Assembly (NCBI RefSeq): GCF_001575205.1
Contig: NZ_LSRE01000011.1
Span: 45,568-109,567 of the forward strand
DNA length: 64,000 nucleotides
From: Tsukamurella pseudospumae
Lineage (GTDB): Bacteria > Actinomycetota > Actinomycetes > Mycobacteriales > Mycobacteriaceae
Reading direction: 5' to 3'
Shown here one piece after another: positions 50,305-59,742 of the stretch. A program made the position numbers and the translations under genes. The notes under the pieces were generated by a model, which was not told the origin of the DNA, searched no databases, and worked only from the letters and a program-made list of their open reading frames with translations. The stretch's first letter is position 1. Each line of letters starts with the position of its first letter.

Positions 50305-51432
50305 ATGAGCAACAAGCCGGTTGTGGTGTACGGCGCCTCGGGCTACACGGGCCGCCTCATCTGCGAGTACCTGCGCGAGTACAACGTGCCCTTCACCGCG
50401 GCGGGCCGCGACGAGGACAGGCTGACCGAGTCGATGGACAAGAACGTCGCCGGTATCGAGACCGCCGACTACGAGGTGGTCCAGGTCGAGCACGACGTCG
50501 CCTCCCTGACCGAACTCTTCCGCGGCAGCAAGGTGGTCCTCAACACCGTGGGACCGTTCATCAAGTTCGGCGACGCGGTGGTCGAGGCCTGCCTGAACGC
50601 CGGCGCGCACTACAGCGACACCAACGGCGAACAGGACTGGATGATCCACTGCGACGAGGCCTTCCACCAGCAGTACGCCGACGCGGGCCTGCTGCTCGCG
50701 CCCGGCATCGCCCAGATGTACACCACGGGCGAGATCGCGGCGCAGATCGCGCTGGAGACACCAGGACTCGACACCCTCGACATCGCGGTCTTCTGGGGCG
50801 GCAGCCCCACCATCGCCTCCACCCGCACGATCCTCGTCAACGCGGCGGGCGGCGACGCCTTCTACCTCGAGCAGAACCAGTACGTCCCGTTCGACCCGGC
50901 GCAGGGCCTCGTCCCCCTCGTAGTACCCGGGCAGCACGAGCTGGCGCAGTCGCTCCCGTGGGGCGGCACCTCGCATCCCGTGTGGTTCAAGCGGGATCCG
51001 CGCGTGGCCAACTGCAAGGCGCAGGGCGGTGTGTTCAACGCAGCGCTGATGAACAACGTGCCGGTGATCGTGGCCCAGGCCCTGGAGGCCACCAAGGACA
51101 TGTCGCCGGAGGAGCGTGCAGATGCGCTCGACGCCGTCGCCGCGCAGGTCATGAATTCGATGCCACCGCGCGAGAATCCCCGCGTGAACAAGTCGCTCGA
51201 CTCGGTGCACGCCTCCGGGCCGCTCGGGCGCTCGCACGTGGTGATCCACGGCAACAGCAACTACAAGCAGACGGGCCTACTGCAGGCCTACGCCGCGTAC
51301 TCGCTGCTGCAGCAACCCCCGCGCCGCGTCGGCCTCGCGTCCGGCTGCCAGGCGTTCGGGCACCGCGAGCTGGAGGGGGTCCTGCGCACCTTCGGGCTGA
51401 TCTCCGAGCCCATCGTCACGGTGCACCGATGA
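50305..51432 (+). CDS. Saccharopine dehydrogenase-like NAD(P)-binding protein
   Basis: 375 residues. The N-terminus VVVYGASGYTGRL is the Rossmann motif of the saccharopine dehydrogenase/trans-acting enoyl reductase superfamily; TVGPFIKFGDAVVEACLNAGAHYSDTNGEQDW follows, as in that group. The C-terminal half appears specific to an uncharacterised actinobacterial subfamily (DUF5938-like). AGGAG precedes the ATG. It overlaps the ligase gene by four bases. Reaction unknown; true lysine metabolism is unlikely given the neighbours. Confidence 0.8.
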   Translation: MSNKPVVVYGASGYTGRLICEYLREYNVPFTAAGRDEDRLTESMDKNVAGIETADYEVVQVEHDVASLTELFRGSKVVLNTVGPFIKFGDAVVEACLNAGAHYSDTNGEQDWMIHCDEAFHQQYADAGLLLAPGIAQMYTTGEIAAQIALETPGLDTLDIAVFWGGSPTIASTRTILVNAAGGDAFYLEQNQYVPFDPAQGLVPLVVPGQHELAQSLPWGGTSHPVWFKRDPRVANCKAQGGVFNAALMNNVPVIVAQALEATKDMSPEERADALDAVAAQVMNSMPPRENPRVNKSLDSVHASGPLGRSHVVIHGNSNYKQTGLLQAYAAYSLLQQPPRRVGLASGCQAFGHRELEGVLRTFGLISEPIVTVHR

Positions 51433-52907
51433 CGGTGCGCGATCTCCCCGATGTGCCCGGGCTCCCGGAGATCCGGGCGGCTCGGGCACCGTCGGACCCG
51501 GCGCTCGCCGATGACCGCCTCGACCTGTCCAACAGCGAGTTCGCGGCCGCCGTCCGGACGGCGGCCACCCGGCTCGAGGAGTACGGCGTCGAGGCCGGTG
51601 ACGTTGTCGGCCTCCTGCTCCCGAACCGGGTCGAGCTCGTCGTCGCCGTGTTCGCCGCGTGGCGGCTCGGCGCGGCCGTCACGCCGATCAACCCGGCGCT
51701 CGCGCCGCCCGAGATCGCCTATCAGGCAGCGGATGCCGGGGCGCGGGTGCTCGTCGCCGAGGCAGGGGTCGAGACTCCCGACGGCGTCGCCGCACTCCTC
51801 TGCGACGAACTGCTGGCCGAGTCCGACGGCGAGGACGCTTTGCCGATCGCAGTCGAGCGGGAGGGGCTGGCGCTGCTCATCTACACCGCCGGCACCACGG
51901 GAAAGCCGAAGGGGGTCATGATCACCCACGGCAACATCGCGGCGATGACGGCCTCGTTCATCGAGCACTTCTCGTTCACCGAGCGCGATCACAGCCTGCT
52001 GGTGCTGCCACTGTTCCACGCCAACGGCGTGGTCCTCGGCACGCTCACCCCGCTGCGGGCGGGCGGGCGCACCACGATCGTCGGCCGCTTCCGCCCGGAC
52101 GAGTTCTTCCCCGCGGTGGAGCGGCACCGTCCCACCTACTTCTCCGCGGTCCCGGCGATCTACGCGATGCTCACGGCTCTGCCCTCGGACGTCGCGCCGG
52201 ACTCCTCCTCACTGCGGTTCGGGATCTGCGGTGCCGCACCGATGCCCGTCGACCTCATCGAGCGGTTCGAGTCCCGGTTCGGGGTGCCGATCGTCGAGGG
52301 GTACGGACTGTCGGAGACCACCACCGCTTCCGCCATCAACCCGCTCGACGGTCCGCGCAAGCCCGGCACCGTCGGGCCCGCGCTGCCGGGCCAGCGGATC
52401 CGCATCGTCGACGGTGCCCTCCGCGACGTCCCGCCCGGCGAGACCGGGGAGGTGCTCATCGCGGGCGACGTGGTGATGGCCGGCTACCTGAATCGTCCCG
52501 ACGCGACGGCGGAGACGATCGTGGACGGATGGCTGCGCACCGGCGACGTGGGCCTGCTCGACGAGGACGGCTACCTGCGGCTCGTGGATCGCGTGAAGGA
52601 CATGGTGATCCGCGGCGGGGAGAACATCTACCCCAAGGAGATCGAGGCGCAGCTGTACCGGAACCCACAGGTCTTCGAGGCGGCCGTGATCGGCCGGCCG
52701 CACGAGGTCCTGGGCGAGGTGCCCGTGGCGTACGTGTCGCTGCGTGCGGGTGCCACGGTGACCGGCCAGGAACTGCTCGACGGCCTGCGCGGCGAACTCG
52801 CGAAGGTCAAGGTCCCCGTCGACCTGATCCTGCTCGACGAGATCCCCAAGAACCCCGTCGGGAAGATCGATAAACCGACACTGCGGAGGCGCGACCGGTC
52901 GGGCTGA
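51429..52907 (+). CDS. Class I adenylate-forming acyl-CoA ligase
   Basis: 492 residues. ATP-binding P-loop YTAGTTGKPKG (about 153-163), GYGLSETT motif, TGDVG hinge region and catalytic Lys in the C-terminal PKNPVGKIDK. It activates a carboxylic acid as acyl-AMP and then acyl-CoA. ATG at 51429 overlaps the upstream stop (ATGA). With the SDR and saccharopine-like protein it suggests a catabolic route; substrate not resolved (medium-chain, aromatic or terpenoid acids are all possible). Confidence 0.88.
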   Translation: MTVRDLPDVPGLPEIRAARAPSDPALADDRLDLSNSEFAAAVRTAATRLEEYGVEAGDVVGLLLPNRVELVVAVFAAWRLGAAVTPINPALAPPEIAYQAADAGARVLVAEAGVETPDGVAALLCDELLAESDGEDALPIAVEREGLALLIYTAGTTGKPKGVMITHGNIAAMTASFIEHFSFTERDHSLLVLPLFHANGVVLGTLTPLRAGGRTTIVGRFRPDEFFPAVERHRPTYFSAVPAIYAMLTALPSDVAPDSSSLRFGICGAAPMPVDLIERFESRFGVPIVEGYGLSETTTASAINPLDGPRKPGTVGPALPGQRIRIVDGALRDVPPGETGEVLIAGDVVMAGYLNRPDATAETIVDGWLRTGDVGLLDEDGYLRLVDRVKDMVIRGGENIYPKEIEAQLYRNPQVFEAAVIGRPHEVLGEVPVAYVSLRAGATVTGQELLDGLRGELAKVKVPVDLILLDEIPKNPVGKIDKPTLRRRDRSG

Positions 52908-53281
52908 CCGGGACCGAGGGCAGGCAGCTGTAGGGTCCCGTTCAACTTGTCATCTCAAGAACCCTTGACCTGCGGCGATCCAGACTGTCTCACCTACTTG
53001 GCATGTCGCCAGTCCCACAGATATGGCATTTCCTACACCAGCAGCCAGAGCGGGAGGTGACTCGATGCCGGCCTGGACGGCCCGGGACGGGGTTCCCTTG
53101 TCGCCTTTCATCACTGTGACACTGCGCGGGAGGCGTGACCTGGCTTGAGCGGACCTCTTGCCGCCGTCGGCGCCTCACGGACTCCTCAGACAGTCGACAC
53201 ATCTCGATTAGACGGCAATGCCCACTCGACGGAGACGTCCCTTCTAGGCGGCCTCGAACGCCGCCTCGATAGACTTTGGCC
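52908..53281. other. Gene-free stretch before the LysR gene
   Basis: 374 bp between the acyl-CoA ligase and the LysR gene. I see no convincing coding region, RNA gene or terminator. Base composition becomes visibly less GC-rich from here on, marking a possible junction to accessory DNA. Confidence 0.5.
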
Positions 53282-54235
53282 ATGGCACGGCAGGCTGCAG
53301 GAGCGTTGCGCGCAATCACTCTGCAGCAGCTGCGCTACTTCGCGGCGGTGGCCGCGGAGGGATCGATCAGTGCCGCGGCCGACGAGCTCTTTGTCGCGCA
53401 ACCGACGCTGTCCGCGGCGCTCAAGGACCTCGAGAGTCGGCTGGGACGGACGCTGTTCATCCGCTCGCCCCGGGGAGTGACCCTCACCGACGACGGGGCG
53501 GAGTTCCTGGGTTACGCACGCCAGGTCATCGAGCAGTCGGAGCTCCTCGAGCAGCGGTACCTCGGGCGCGGCCCGTCGCGCCGGCTCCTGGCCGTGTCCA
53601 CCCAGCACTACTCGTTCGTCGTCGACGCCTTCGCCCGGATGGTGAAGGCTTCCGAGGCCGCAGAGTACGCGTTCAGCCTCCGCGAGACGCGGACATGGGA
53701 CATCATCGAGGACGTCCGCACCCTACGCAGCGAGGTCGGTGTTCTCTACCGGAACGCGTTCAACGCGAACGTCATCAACAAGTTGGTCCGCGAGGCCGGG
53801 CTGGTCTTCACACCGCTGTTCTTCGCCACACCGCACATCTTCATCGCACGCACGAACCCCCTCGCCGTCAAGGACAAGGTGACCCTCGAGGATCTCGAGG
53901 ACCTGCCACGGCTGACGTTCGACCAGGGTGTGAACAACTCGTTCTTCCTTGCCGAGGAGATCCTCTCCACGCGATCGTCGAAACAGGAAGTTCGCGTGAG
54001 CGATCGAGCGACCATCTTCAATCTGATGATCGGGATCGGCGGGTACACCATCTCCACGGGCATCATTTCCGACGATCTGGACCCGTCGATCGTTGCCGTT
54101 CCGCTCGACGTCGATGATCGCATCGAGGTCGGTTGGATCGGCCACGCCGCGGTCTCGTTGACTGCGCAGGCTCAGCGATTCGTCGATGAGATGCGCGATG
54201 TCGTCTCGGAGTTCGGGGTCCCCCTGCTGCCATAG
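53282..54235 (+). CDS. LysR-family transcriptional regulator of the mes operon
   Basis: 317 residues. N-terminal winged helix-turn-helix (about 12-70; LQQLRYFAAVAAEGSISAAADELFVAQPTLSAALKDLE) and a LysR substrate-binding domain. It lies upstream of mesX-mesD on the same strand with 222 bp that include a perfect palindrome, so it probably activates those genes in response to a methionine-related signal. The ATG at 53282 lacks a Shine-Dalgarno; a TTG two codons earlier is also possible. Confidence 0.85.
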   Translation: MARQAAGALRAITLQQLRYFAAVAAEGSISAAADELFVAQPTLSAALKDLESRLGRTLFIRSPRGVTLTDDGAEFLGYARQVIEQSELLEQRYLGRGPSRRLLAVSTQHYSFVVDAFARMVKASEAAEYAFSLRETRTWDIIEDVRTLRSEVGVLYRNAFNANVINKLVREAGLVFTPLFFATPHIFIARTNPLAVKDKVTLEDLEDLPRLTFDQGVNNSFFLAEEILSTRSSKQEVRVSDRATIFNLMIGIGGYTISTGIISDDLDPSIVAVPLDVDDRIEVGWIGHAAVSLTAQAQRFVDEMRDVVSEFGVPLLP

Positions 54236-54243
54236 CTCATACC

Positions 54244-54257
54244 TATGGCTAGCCATA
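54244..54257. promoter_or_regulatory. Perfect palindrome upstream of mesX
   Basis: TATGGCTAGCCATA is a 14-bp perfect palindrome 200 bp before mesX and just after the LysR stop. It is followed by GCTATAGC and by the inverted repeat ACTCG-GATT-CGAGT (54296-54309). These are plausible binding sites for the LysR regulator or another factor. Confidence 0.5.
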
Positions 54258-54457
54258 AAGCACGGTAATTAGGCTATAGCTTCGCGTCTCCCTAGACTCG
54301 GATTCGAGTTGCTCCGGCTCCTTCCGGACGCCGTCGAGCGGCCGAGTGCTCCATGCTCGATCGCGAAAAGCTCGGATAGACATGTTGATTCAGCGAGTGG
54401 ATAGTACGGGACCACGCACTATCGACTCCGCACAGTGATGAGGGGAACCACACGGCG

Positions 54458-55432
54458 ATGACGGGCGAATGCGTCTTCAGCATCGGCACCACGCGCTTCG
54501 ACGAGCACTACGCTCCGTCGAGCACGTCGCGGGGGACGACGAACTTCGCCAACCTCGCTCGCGGCGAGGATCGTCGAGACAACCTGCGCAAAGCGGTGTC
54601 GATGATGAACACCCGCGTGAACAACTTGGTGCACTGGGACAACCCGCGCGCTGACCGCTACGCGCTCGAACTCGACATCGTCTCGGTGGACCTGCATCTG
54701 GGTCCGGCCGCGGACGATGCGGTGTTCCCCGTGATCGAGGTGCTAGACGTGGGCATCGTCGAGACCGCCACGGGCATTCGCACGGAGGGCATCGTCGGCA
54801 ACAACTTCTCCTCCTACATCCGCGACTACGACTTCAGCGTCCGGCTCCCCGAGCACCGGGCGACGGGCGCCCTCAGCGACTTCGGCGAGTTGCACGGTCA
54901 GGTGTTCCAGCGCTTCATCGAGTCGGACGAGTACCGCAAGCGGTTCTCGCAACCACCGGTCATCTGCATCAGCGTCTCGACGGCGCGGACCTACACGCGG
55001 CTCACGAACAACCATCCGATCCTCGGGGTGGAGTACGCCGCAGACGAACTCTCGCTCACCGACCTGTACTTCGGGAAGATGGGTATGCGGGCGCGCTACT
55101 TCATGCCGCGGGGCGCCGTTGCCCCGTTGGCCTTCTACCACGTCGGAGACCTGCTCAATGACTACTCGTTCCTCGCGCTGGCGGGAACGATCGCGACCAT
55201 GGAGACGTTCCAGAAGATCTACCGCCCCGAGATCTACAACGCGAACACCGCCGCGTCGGCGGTGTACCGGCCGACGCTCGACAACGGCGACTACTCGCTC
55301 CCACAAGTGACCTACGACCGTGTCGAGCGCACCCAGCTCGCGAGCGAGCAGGGGAAGTTCACCGAGGTGAGCCTCATGAGGCCCTACGGCGACGTCTTGA
55401 AGCAGTGGGCCGCCGCCAAGCAGTCCGCCTGA
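54458..55432 (+). CDS. mesX: MesX, DUF1852 accessory protein of methionine synthase MesD
   Basis: 324 residues of the DUF1852 family (FDEHYAPSSTSRGTTNFANLARGEDRRDNLR near the N-terminus; AYTRLTNNHPILG-type centre). Genetic work in other bacteria showed that DUF1852 (MesX) is needed by the core methionine synthase MesD, apparently with oxygen. The adjacent mesD gene, 27 nt downstream, supports the call. GGGGA precedes the ATG. No cobalamin or SAM riboswitch is recognisable upstream. The exact biochemical role of MesX is not known. Confidence 0.88.
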   Translation: MTGECVFSIGTTRFDEHYAPSSTSRGTTNFANLARGEDRRDNLRKAVSMMNTRVNNLVHWDNPRADRYALELDIVSVDLHLGPAADDAVFPVIEVLDVGIVETATGIRTEGIVGNNFSSYIRDYDFSVRLPEHRATGALSDFGELHGQVFQRFIESDEYRKRFSQPPVICISVSTARTYTRLTNNHPILGVEYAADELSLTDLYFGKMGMRARYFMPRGAVAPLAFYHVGDLLNDYSFLALAGTIATMETFQKIYRPEIYNANTAASAVYRPTLDNGDYSLPQVTYDRVERTQLASEQGKFTEVSLMRPYGDVLKQWAAAKQSA

Positions 55433-55459
55433 TCGAGAAAGCAACGAGAGGACGAGCAA

Positions 55460-56485
55460 ATGAACACCCTGCTCCCCACCACGATCGTCGGCAGCCTGCC
55501 CAAACCGTTGTGGCTTTCGGAACCCGAGAAGCTCTGGTCGCCGTGGAAGTTGCACGACGACGAACTACGCGACGGGAAGCTCGACGCACAGACGCTCGCG
55601 GTACACGAACAGAGCCGTGCCGGACTCGACATCATCAGCGACGGTGAACAGACGCGTCAACACTTCGTGACGACGTTCATCGAGCACCTCGCCGGCGTCG
55701 ACTTCGATCGGCGCGAGACCGTGCGCATCCGTGACCGCTACGACGCCAGCGTTCCGACCGTCGTCGGCGCTGTCGGCCGCGAGAGGCCCGTGTTCGCCGC
55801 GGATGCCGCGCGTCTCCGTGCAGCCACCGATCAGCCGATCAAATGGGCCCTGCCCGGCCCGATGACAATGATCGACACACTCTACGACGCCCACTACCAC
55901 AGTCGCGAGAAACTGGCGTGGGAGTTCGCGACGATCCTGAACCAGGAGGCCCGCGACCTCGAAGCAGCCGGCGTCGACATAATCCAGATCGACGAGCCCG
56001 CGTTCAACGTCTTCTTCGACGAGCTCAAGGACTGGGGTGTCGCGGCCCTCGAACGGGCGACCGAGGGGTTGAACTGCCGGACCGCCGTGCACATCTGCTA
56101 CGGGTACGGCATCAAAGCCAACACCGACTGGAAGGCCACGCTCGGCTCGGAGTGGCGCCAATACGAGGAATCGTTCCCCCTGCTGCAGCAGTCGTCGATC
56201 GACATCGTGTCACTGGAGAGTCACAACTCTCGAGTCCCCGTCGAACTGATCGAACTCCTTCGCGGCAAGACCGTCATGCTCGGCGCAATCGACGTGGCCA
56301 ACGACACCATCGAGACGCCCCACGAGGTCGCCGAGACATTACGCAACGCCCTCCCTTACGTCGATGTGGACAAGCTCTACGCCAGCACCAACTGTGGGAT
56401 GGCACCGCTGACCCGCAGTGTCGCGCGGGAGAAAATGGTCGCCCTCGCCAAGGGCGCCTCCCTGCTACGCCGAGAGATCTCTTAG
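55460..56485 (+). CDS. mesD: MesD, folate-independent core methionine synthase
   Basis: 341 residues, equal to the C-terminal catalytic half of cobalamin-independent MetE. Zinc ligands are intact: His and Cys in AVHICYGYG, Glu in SLESHNSRV and Cys in STNCGMAP. The folate-binding N-terminal domain of MetE is absent, so the methyl donor is not methyltetrahydrofolate polyglutamate. Together with MesX (DUF1852) just upstream it fits the MesD family. AGAGGA precedes the ATG. It likely provides methionine independently of B12 and folate. Confidence 0.9.
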   Translation: MNTLLPTTIVGSLPKPLWLSEPEKLWSPWKLHDDELRDGKLDAQTLAVHEQSRAGLDIISDGEQTRQHFVTTFIEHLAGVDFDRRETVRIRDRYDASVPTVVGAVGRERPVFAADAARLRAATDQPIKWALPGPMTMIDTLYDAHYHSREKLAWEFATILNQEARDLEAAGVDIIQIDEPAFNVFFDELKDWGVAALERATEGLNCRTAVHICYGYGIKANTDWKATLGSEWRQYEESFPLLQQSSIDIVSLESHNSRVPVELIELLRGKTVMLGAIDVANDTIETPHEVAETLRNALPYVDVDKLYASTNCGMAPLTRSVAREKMVALAKGASLLRREIS

Positions 56486-57655
56486 CCGCACGGCAGTTCC
56501 CGTTGAGCTCAGCAGCTCCTCGTTGCCACATCCCGACCCCGGGCTCGGGGCGAGCCCACCGCGAGGGGCAAGCCGAATAGATCCATCGATCTTGCAGCAA
56601 GCGCATCCAGCGCAACAATGTCCCTCTGCGCCGCCCAGAGCGCGCCAGTCGTCGCTAGTGCAGGGCCTTTAGAGTCGCGGATTCGAGCAATACGCCAAGT
56701 TCGGTGACGGCGGCAAGCTTCGGCTGGCGAGCGAGCACCGCGGTGACGAAGTCGTCCTTGCTTGACATCACGGTGTGCGTCGAGACGAACTCACTCATGA
56801 TGTACTTGCCGCGCACCATTTTCCAAGGATCCGGCTGACACCTCTCCCACGCTGCTTCGCCCTGTTCTATGGCCTCTTCGATTAGTTCAGTCGTCAGAGC
56901 GGTGTGCCCCCCGTCTGGTAGAGCACGTAATCGCCCCAGCGGATCTTGTCCTCGCGGACTAACCCACCGGACCGTCGTCGCCTCGCGGAGCAGCCGCTGG
57001 GCGTACTCAGCTACCGCCGAGTGCCTCTGAGACGCGAGAAGCTCTCTGAGAATGCGCTGGGTGCCCTCCCTGGCCCTGCCAGCCCGTCGGGGGCTTTCGA
57101 CTACGACGGCATTGCTCACCGGATCACGAGAGTGAGCCGGTGGCCCCGCGTTGGAGACCAGTCGCTGGTCTGGTTCGACGACCCTGCCAGCCCCTTCGAC
57201 ACCGAGCAGTTCAGGCGTTCGTCGGTCATCGTTTCGATCACCCGTGCCTTGACAGAGACGGACCCAACGCGGGGCCATCGTCGGAATCGCTGAGCGAGCC
57301 GCGACCACGTTTGGCCCCTCAAGGGGGCGACGTCGTCGAGCTCGAGCCGCGTCCGGTTTGTCCAGTCAATCATCACTGGCGTCGATCGCCGGAATCTCAG
57401 TCCAGCAGTTCCCCGGCAGGATCTCTTACGACTCGCCGCCATCGATGACTGCTCAACGGCCACCAAGCACTTCCATAACCGGTATAGATATTTCCGCGTC
57501 GATCACTTGCCGCGGGAACTTACCGCGTCGTCGGAAGGTGCCGAAAAGTTCCCACGAGTTTCAGCCCTATCCTCAAGGCGCTCCAATTGTTTCGCCTCTG
57601 TGCCAGCTACCCCACCGCGGTATACACGTCGCGCGCGCTGGTGTTCAATGCACCT
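56486..57655. other. 1.2-kb stretch without a confident gene
   Basis: Between mesD and the ABC lipoprotein gene. It contains remnants of minus-strand coding sequence (56655-57466, listed separately) and otherwise nothing recognisable. No riboswitch, tRNA or IS end was identified. Confidence 0.5.
56655..57466 (-). pseudogene. Possible decayed minus-strand gene
   Basis: Two overlapping minus-strand frames look partly protein-like. One (57116-57466) reads DDVAPLRGQTWSRLAQRFRRWP. The other (56655 up to about 57308) ends with KYIMSEFVSTHTVMSSKDDFVTAVLARQPKLAAVTELG. No single intact frame joins them and neither has a credible start, so a frameshifted remnant is the simplest reading. The family is not recognised. 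It might instead be chance open frames in GC-rich DNA. Confidence 0.3.
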
Positions 57656-58684
57656 ATGCAAAGCACACGGACCTTCTTCAGGACGGGCGTCGGCGCTGCG
57701 GCCATCGGACTCGCACTGACAGTTGCGCTCGCGGGTTGTTCCTCAGTGGAGTCGGGGCCGCAGTCGTCGAGCGCGGCACCCCCGGCGGTGATGGAGTTGT
57801 GCGACGGTACGGAAGTCTCGTTCGATCGTCCCGTCGAGAAGATCGCTACCGGCAACACCGCAGCACTGGAACTGCTCATTCGTCTGGGGGCTGCCGACAA
57901 GGTTGTGGGTACTGCGTGGTCCGACGGGGCCGGTGCGCTGTCCGCCGACGTCCGAACGCAGGCGGAGAAGGTGCCCTCACTGGGGGCCCGCGCAGCCGAT
58001 AAGGAGAAGCTCCTGCAGTCCGGCGCGCAGGTCTACATCGATCCCTATGAGGGCATGACCATGATGGGTATCACCGGCCCCACGGCAGCGGATTTCCAGG
58101 CAGCGGGGATGAAGCGGGTCGTACTCCGCTCGTCCGCCTGCACAGCGTCCCTCACCGCACCGGTCACCACTCTCGACGGTGTGATGGCCGATATCCGGTC
58201 GCTGGCAGCCTTGGTCGGGCGGCAGCAGGAGGGTGAGAAGCTGGTCGAGTCGATGCGAACCGAACCCGTAGCCGCTGACGCGATTCGCCCTAAGGTGCTG
58301 TACCTGACGTCGGCCCGCAACAACGATCAGGCGAGCACCATCGGCAACCGCCAGATCGGAAACGCGATCATCGAGCTCGCCGGTGGAACGAACATCTTCC
58401 GCGCAGTCGATAAGGCGCAGTTCGCGAGCTCGTGGGAGGACGTGGTTGCGGGCGATCCGGACGTGATCGTCGTCGCCGTCACACGGCAGTCGTCTCGGGA
58501 CGCCGTCGACCGCAGCTACCAGGCGTTGCTCGACCAGCTGAAGAGTGATCCGCGGATCGCAGGCCTACGCGCGGTCCGAGAGGGTAGGTTCGTGCGCGCC
58601 TACGCCGAGGACTTCACACTCCCGGGTGTGGAGAACGCGACAGTCATCCGTTCTCTCTCACAAGAGCTTTCCAAGCTTCGATGA
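57656..58684 (+). CDS. ABC transporter substrate-binding lipoprotein (siderophore/cobalamin type)
   Basis: 342 residues. Signal peptide with lipobox LAGC (Cys28) and a TroA-like bilobal domain (LGAADKVVGTAWSD, DPDVIVVAVT). It is the first gene of a four-gene operon with a FecCD permease, an ATPase and an MFS carrier, each overlapping the next. Ferric siderophore or haem-type cargo is inferred; cobalamin is possible. ATG 57656 gives a proper signal peptide; upstream in-frame starts would add an implausible leader. Confidence 0.87.
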   Translation: MQSTRTFFRTGVGAAAIGLALTVALAGCSSVESGPQSSSAAPPAVMELCDGTEVSFDRPVEKIATGNTAALELLIRLGAADKVVGTAWSDGAGALSADVRTQAEKVPSLGARAADKEKLLQSGAQVYIDPYEGMTMMGITGPTAADFQAAGMKRVVLRSSACTASLTAPVTTLDGVMADIRSLAALVGRQQEGEKLVESMRTEPVAADAIRPKVLYLTSARNNDQASTIGNRQIGNAIIELAGGTNIFRAVDKAQFASSWEDVVAGDPDVIVVAVTRQSSRDAVDRSYQALLDQLKSDPRIAGLRAVREGRFVRAYAEDFTLPGVENATVIRSLSQELSKLR

Positions 58685-59742
58685 TGGCCGTCGCGGCACC
58701 GGGAGGGTCCCGACGCCTGCTGCTGTGGGGTCTGGGCGTTCCGGCGCTGATCGCCCTATTGGTGCTCGGGGTGACGTTCGGGTCGACCGACATCGCCGTG
58801 TCGGATGTTTGGCGAATACTGACCGATCAGTTGCTAGGACGCCCTTTGGTCGAGGGAAGCCACGAGATCATCATCTGGCGTGTCCGGTTCCCCCGGCCGG
58901 TTCTCGCGGCGCTGATCGGGGCGGGGCTCGGTGTGGTGGGCGTCGCGGTGCAGGCGATCGTTCGTAACCCGCTGGCCGACCCCTACTTGCTGGGGGTCTC
59001 GTCGGGTGCTTCCTTCGGGGCGGTCGCCACTCTGGTTCTCGGAGGCAGTACCGCCGCGGCCCTCGTGTCGACGACCTTCGCGTTGCCGGTCACCGCGTTC
59101 CTCGGCGCGATGGCAGCGTTCCTGGTGGTGTGGCTCATCGGGGCGCGGGGAGCCGCCGTCGCGCCACTGCGGTTGATCCTCGCGGGCGTGGCCATCGGGC
59201 AGATCTTCGCCTCGTTCACCAGCTTCCTGGTGCTGCAGGCGGACGACATCAATCTCACCCAGGGGATTCTCCACTGGCTCATGGGCAGTCTTTCGGGTGC
59301 CATCGGGCCCGCGATCCCGATCGTCGCAGCGGTCGTCGTCTCAGGGGCGATCGGACTGTTCGCGCTCGCGCGGCCGCTCAACGCGCTCATCGTCGGTGAC
59401 GAGACCGCGAATTCGCTCGGGATCTCGCCCAAGCGGGTGCGCACGGAGGTGTTCGTAATCACCAGCCTGATGACCGGGGTGATGGTGGCGTTCTCGGGTG
59501 CGATCGGGTTCATCGGGCTCGTCATCCCCCACATCGCCCGCTTCCTCGTGGGTACCGACCATCGCAAGCTCCTTCCCGCTTCCGCACTGTGCGGGGCTCT
59601 GCTGCTCTCGGGAGTCGACCTCCTGTGCCGGCTGGCCACCAGGGTCATCAACCAGGAACTGCCGATCAACGTCGTCGCCGCGGTAATAGGTGCCCCCACC
59701 CTGCTCTACCTCGTCAGCCGCCATCAGAGGAGGACTGCGTGA
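58681..59742 (+). CDS. FecCD-family ABC permease
   Basis: 353 residues with about nine to ten transmembrane helices and FecCD motifs (RFPRPVLAALIGAGLGVVGVAVQAIVRNPLADPYLLGVSSGA, and PHIARFLVGTDHRKLLP near the C-terminus). It forms the membrane channel for siderophore or cobalamin import. ATG overlaps the stop of the lipoprotein gene, and its own stop overlaps the ATPase GTG, so the genes are translationally coupled. Confidence 0.92.
   Translation: MMAVAAPGGSRRLLLWGLGVPALIALLVLGVTFGSTDIAVSDVWRILTDQLLGRPLVEGSHEIIIWRVRFPRPVLAALIGAGLGVVGVAVQAIVRNPLADPYLLGVSSGASFGAVATLVLGGSTAAALVSTTFALPVTAFLGAMAAFLVVWLIGARGAAVAPLRLILAGVAIGQIFASFTSFLVLQADDINLTQGILHWLMGSLSGAIGPAIPIVAAVVVSGAIGLFALARPLNALIVGDETANSLGISPKRVRTEVFVITSLMTGVMVAFSGAIGFIGLVIPHIARFLVGTDHRKLLPASALCGALLLSGVDLLCRLATRVINQELPINVVAAVIGAPTLLYLVSRHQRRTA

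Noticed and set aside
57481..57655. Cobalamin riboswitch upstream of the ABC lipoprotein gene
   Set aside because: A GCCAG-like element is present, but I could not find the conserved B12-box core or the surrounding helices; a covariance-model search would settle it.
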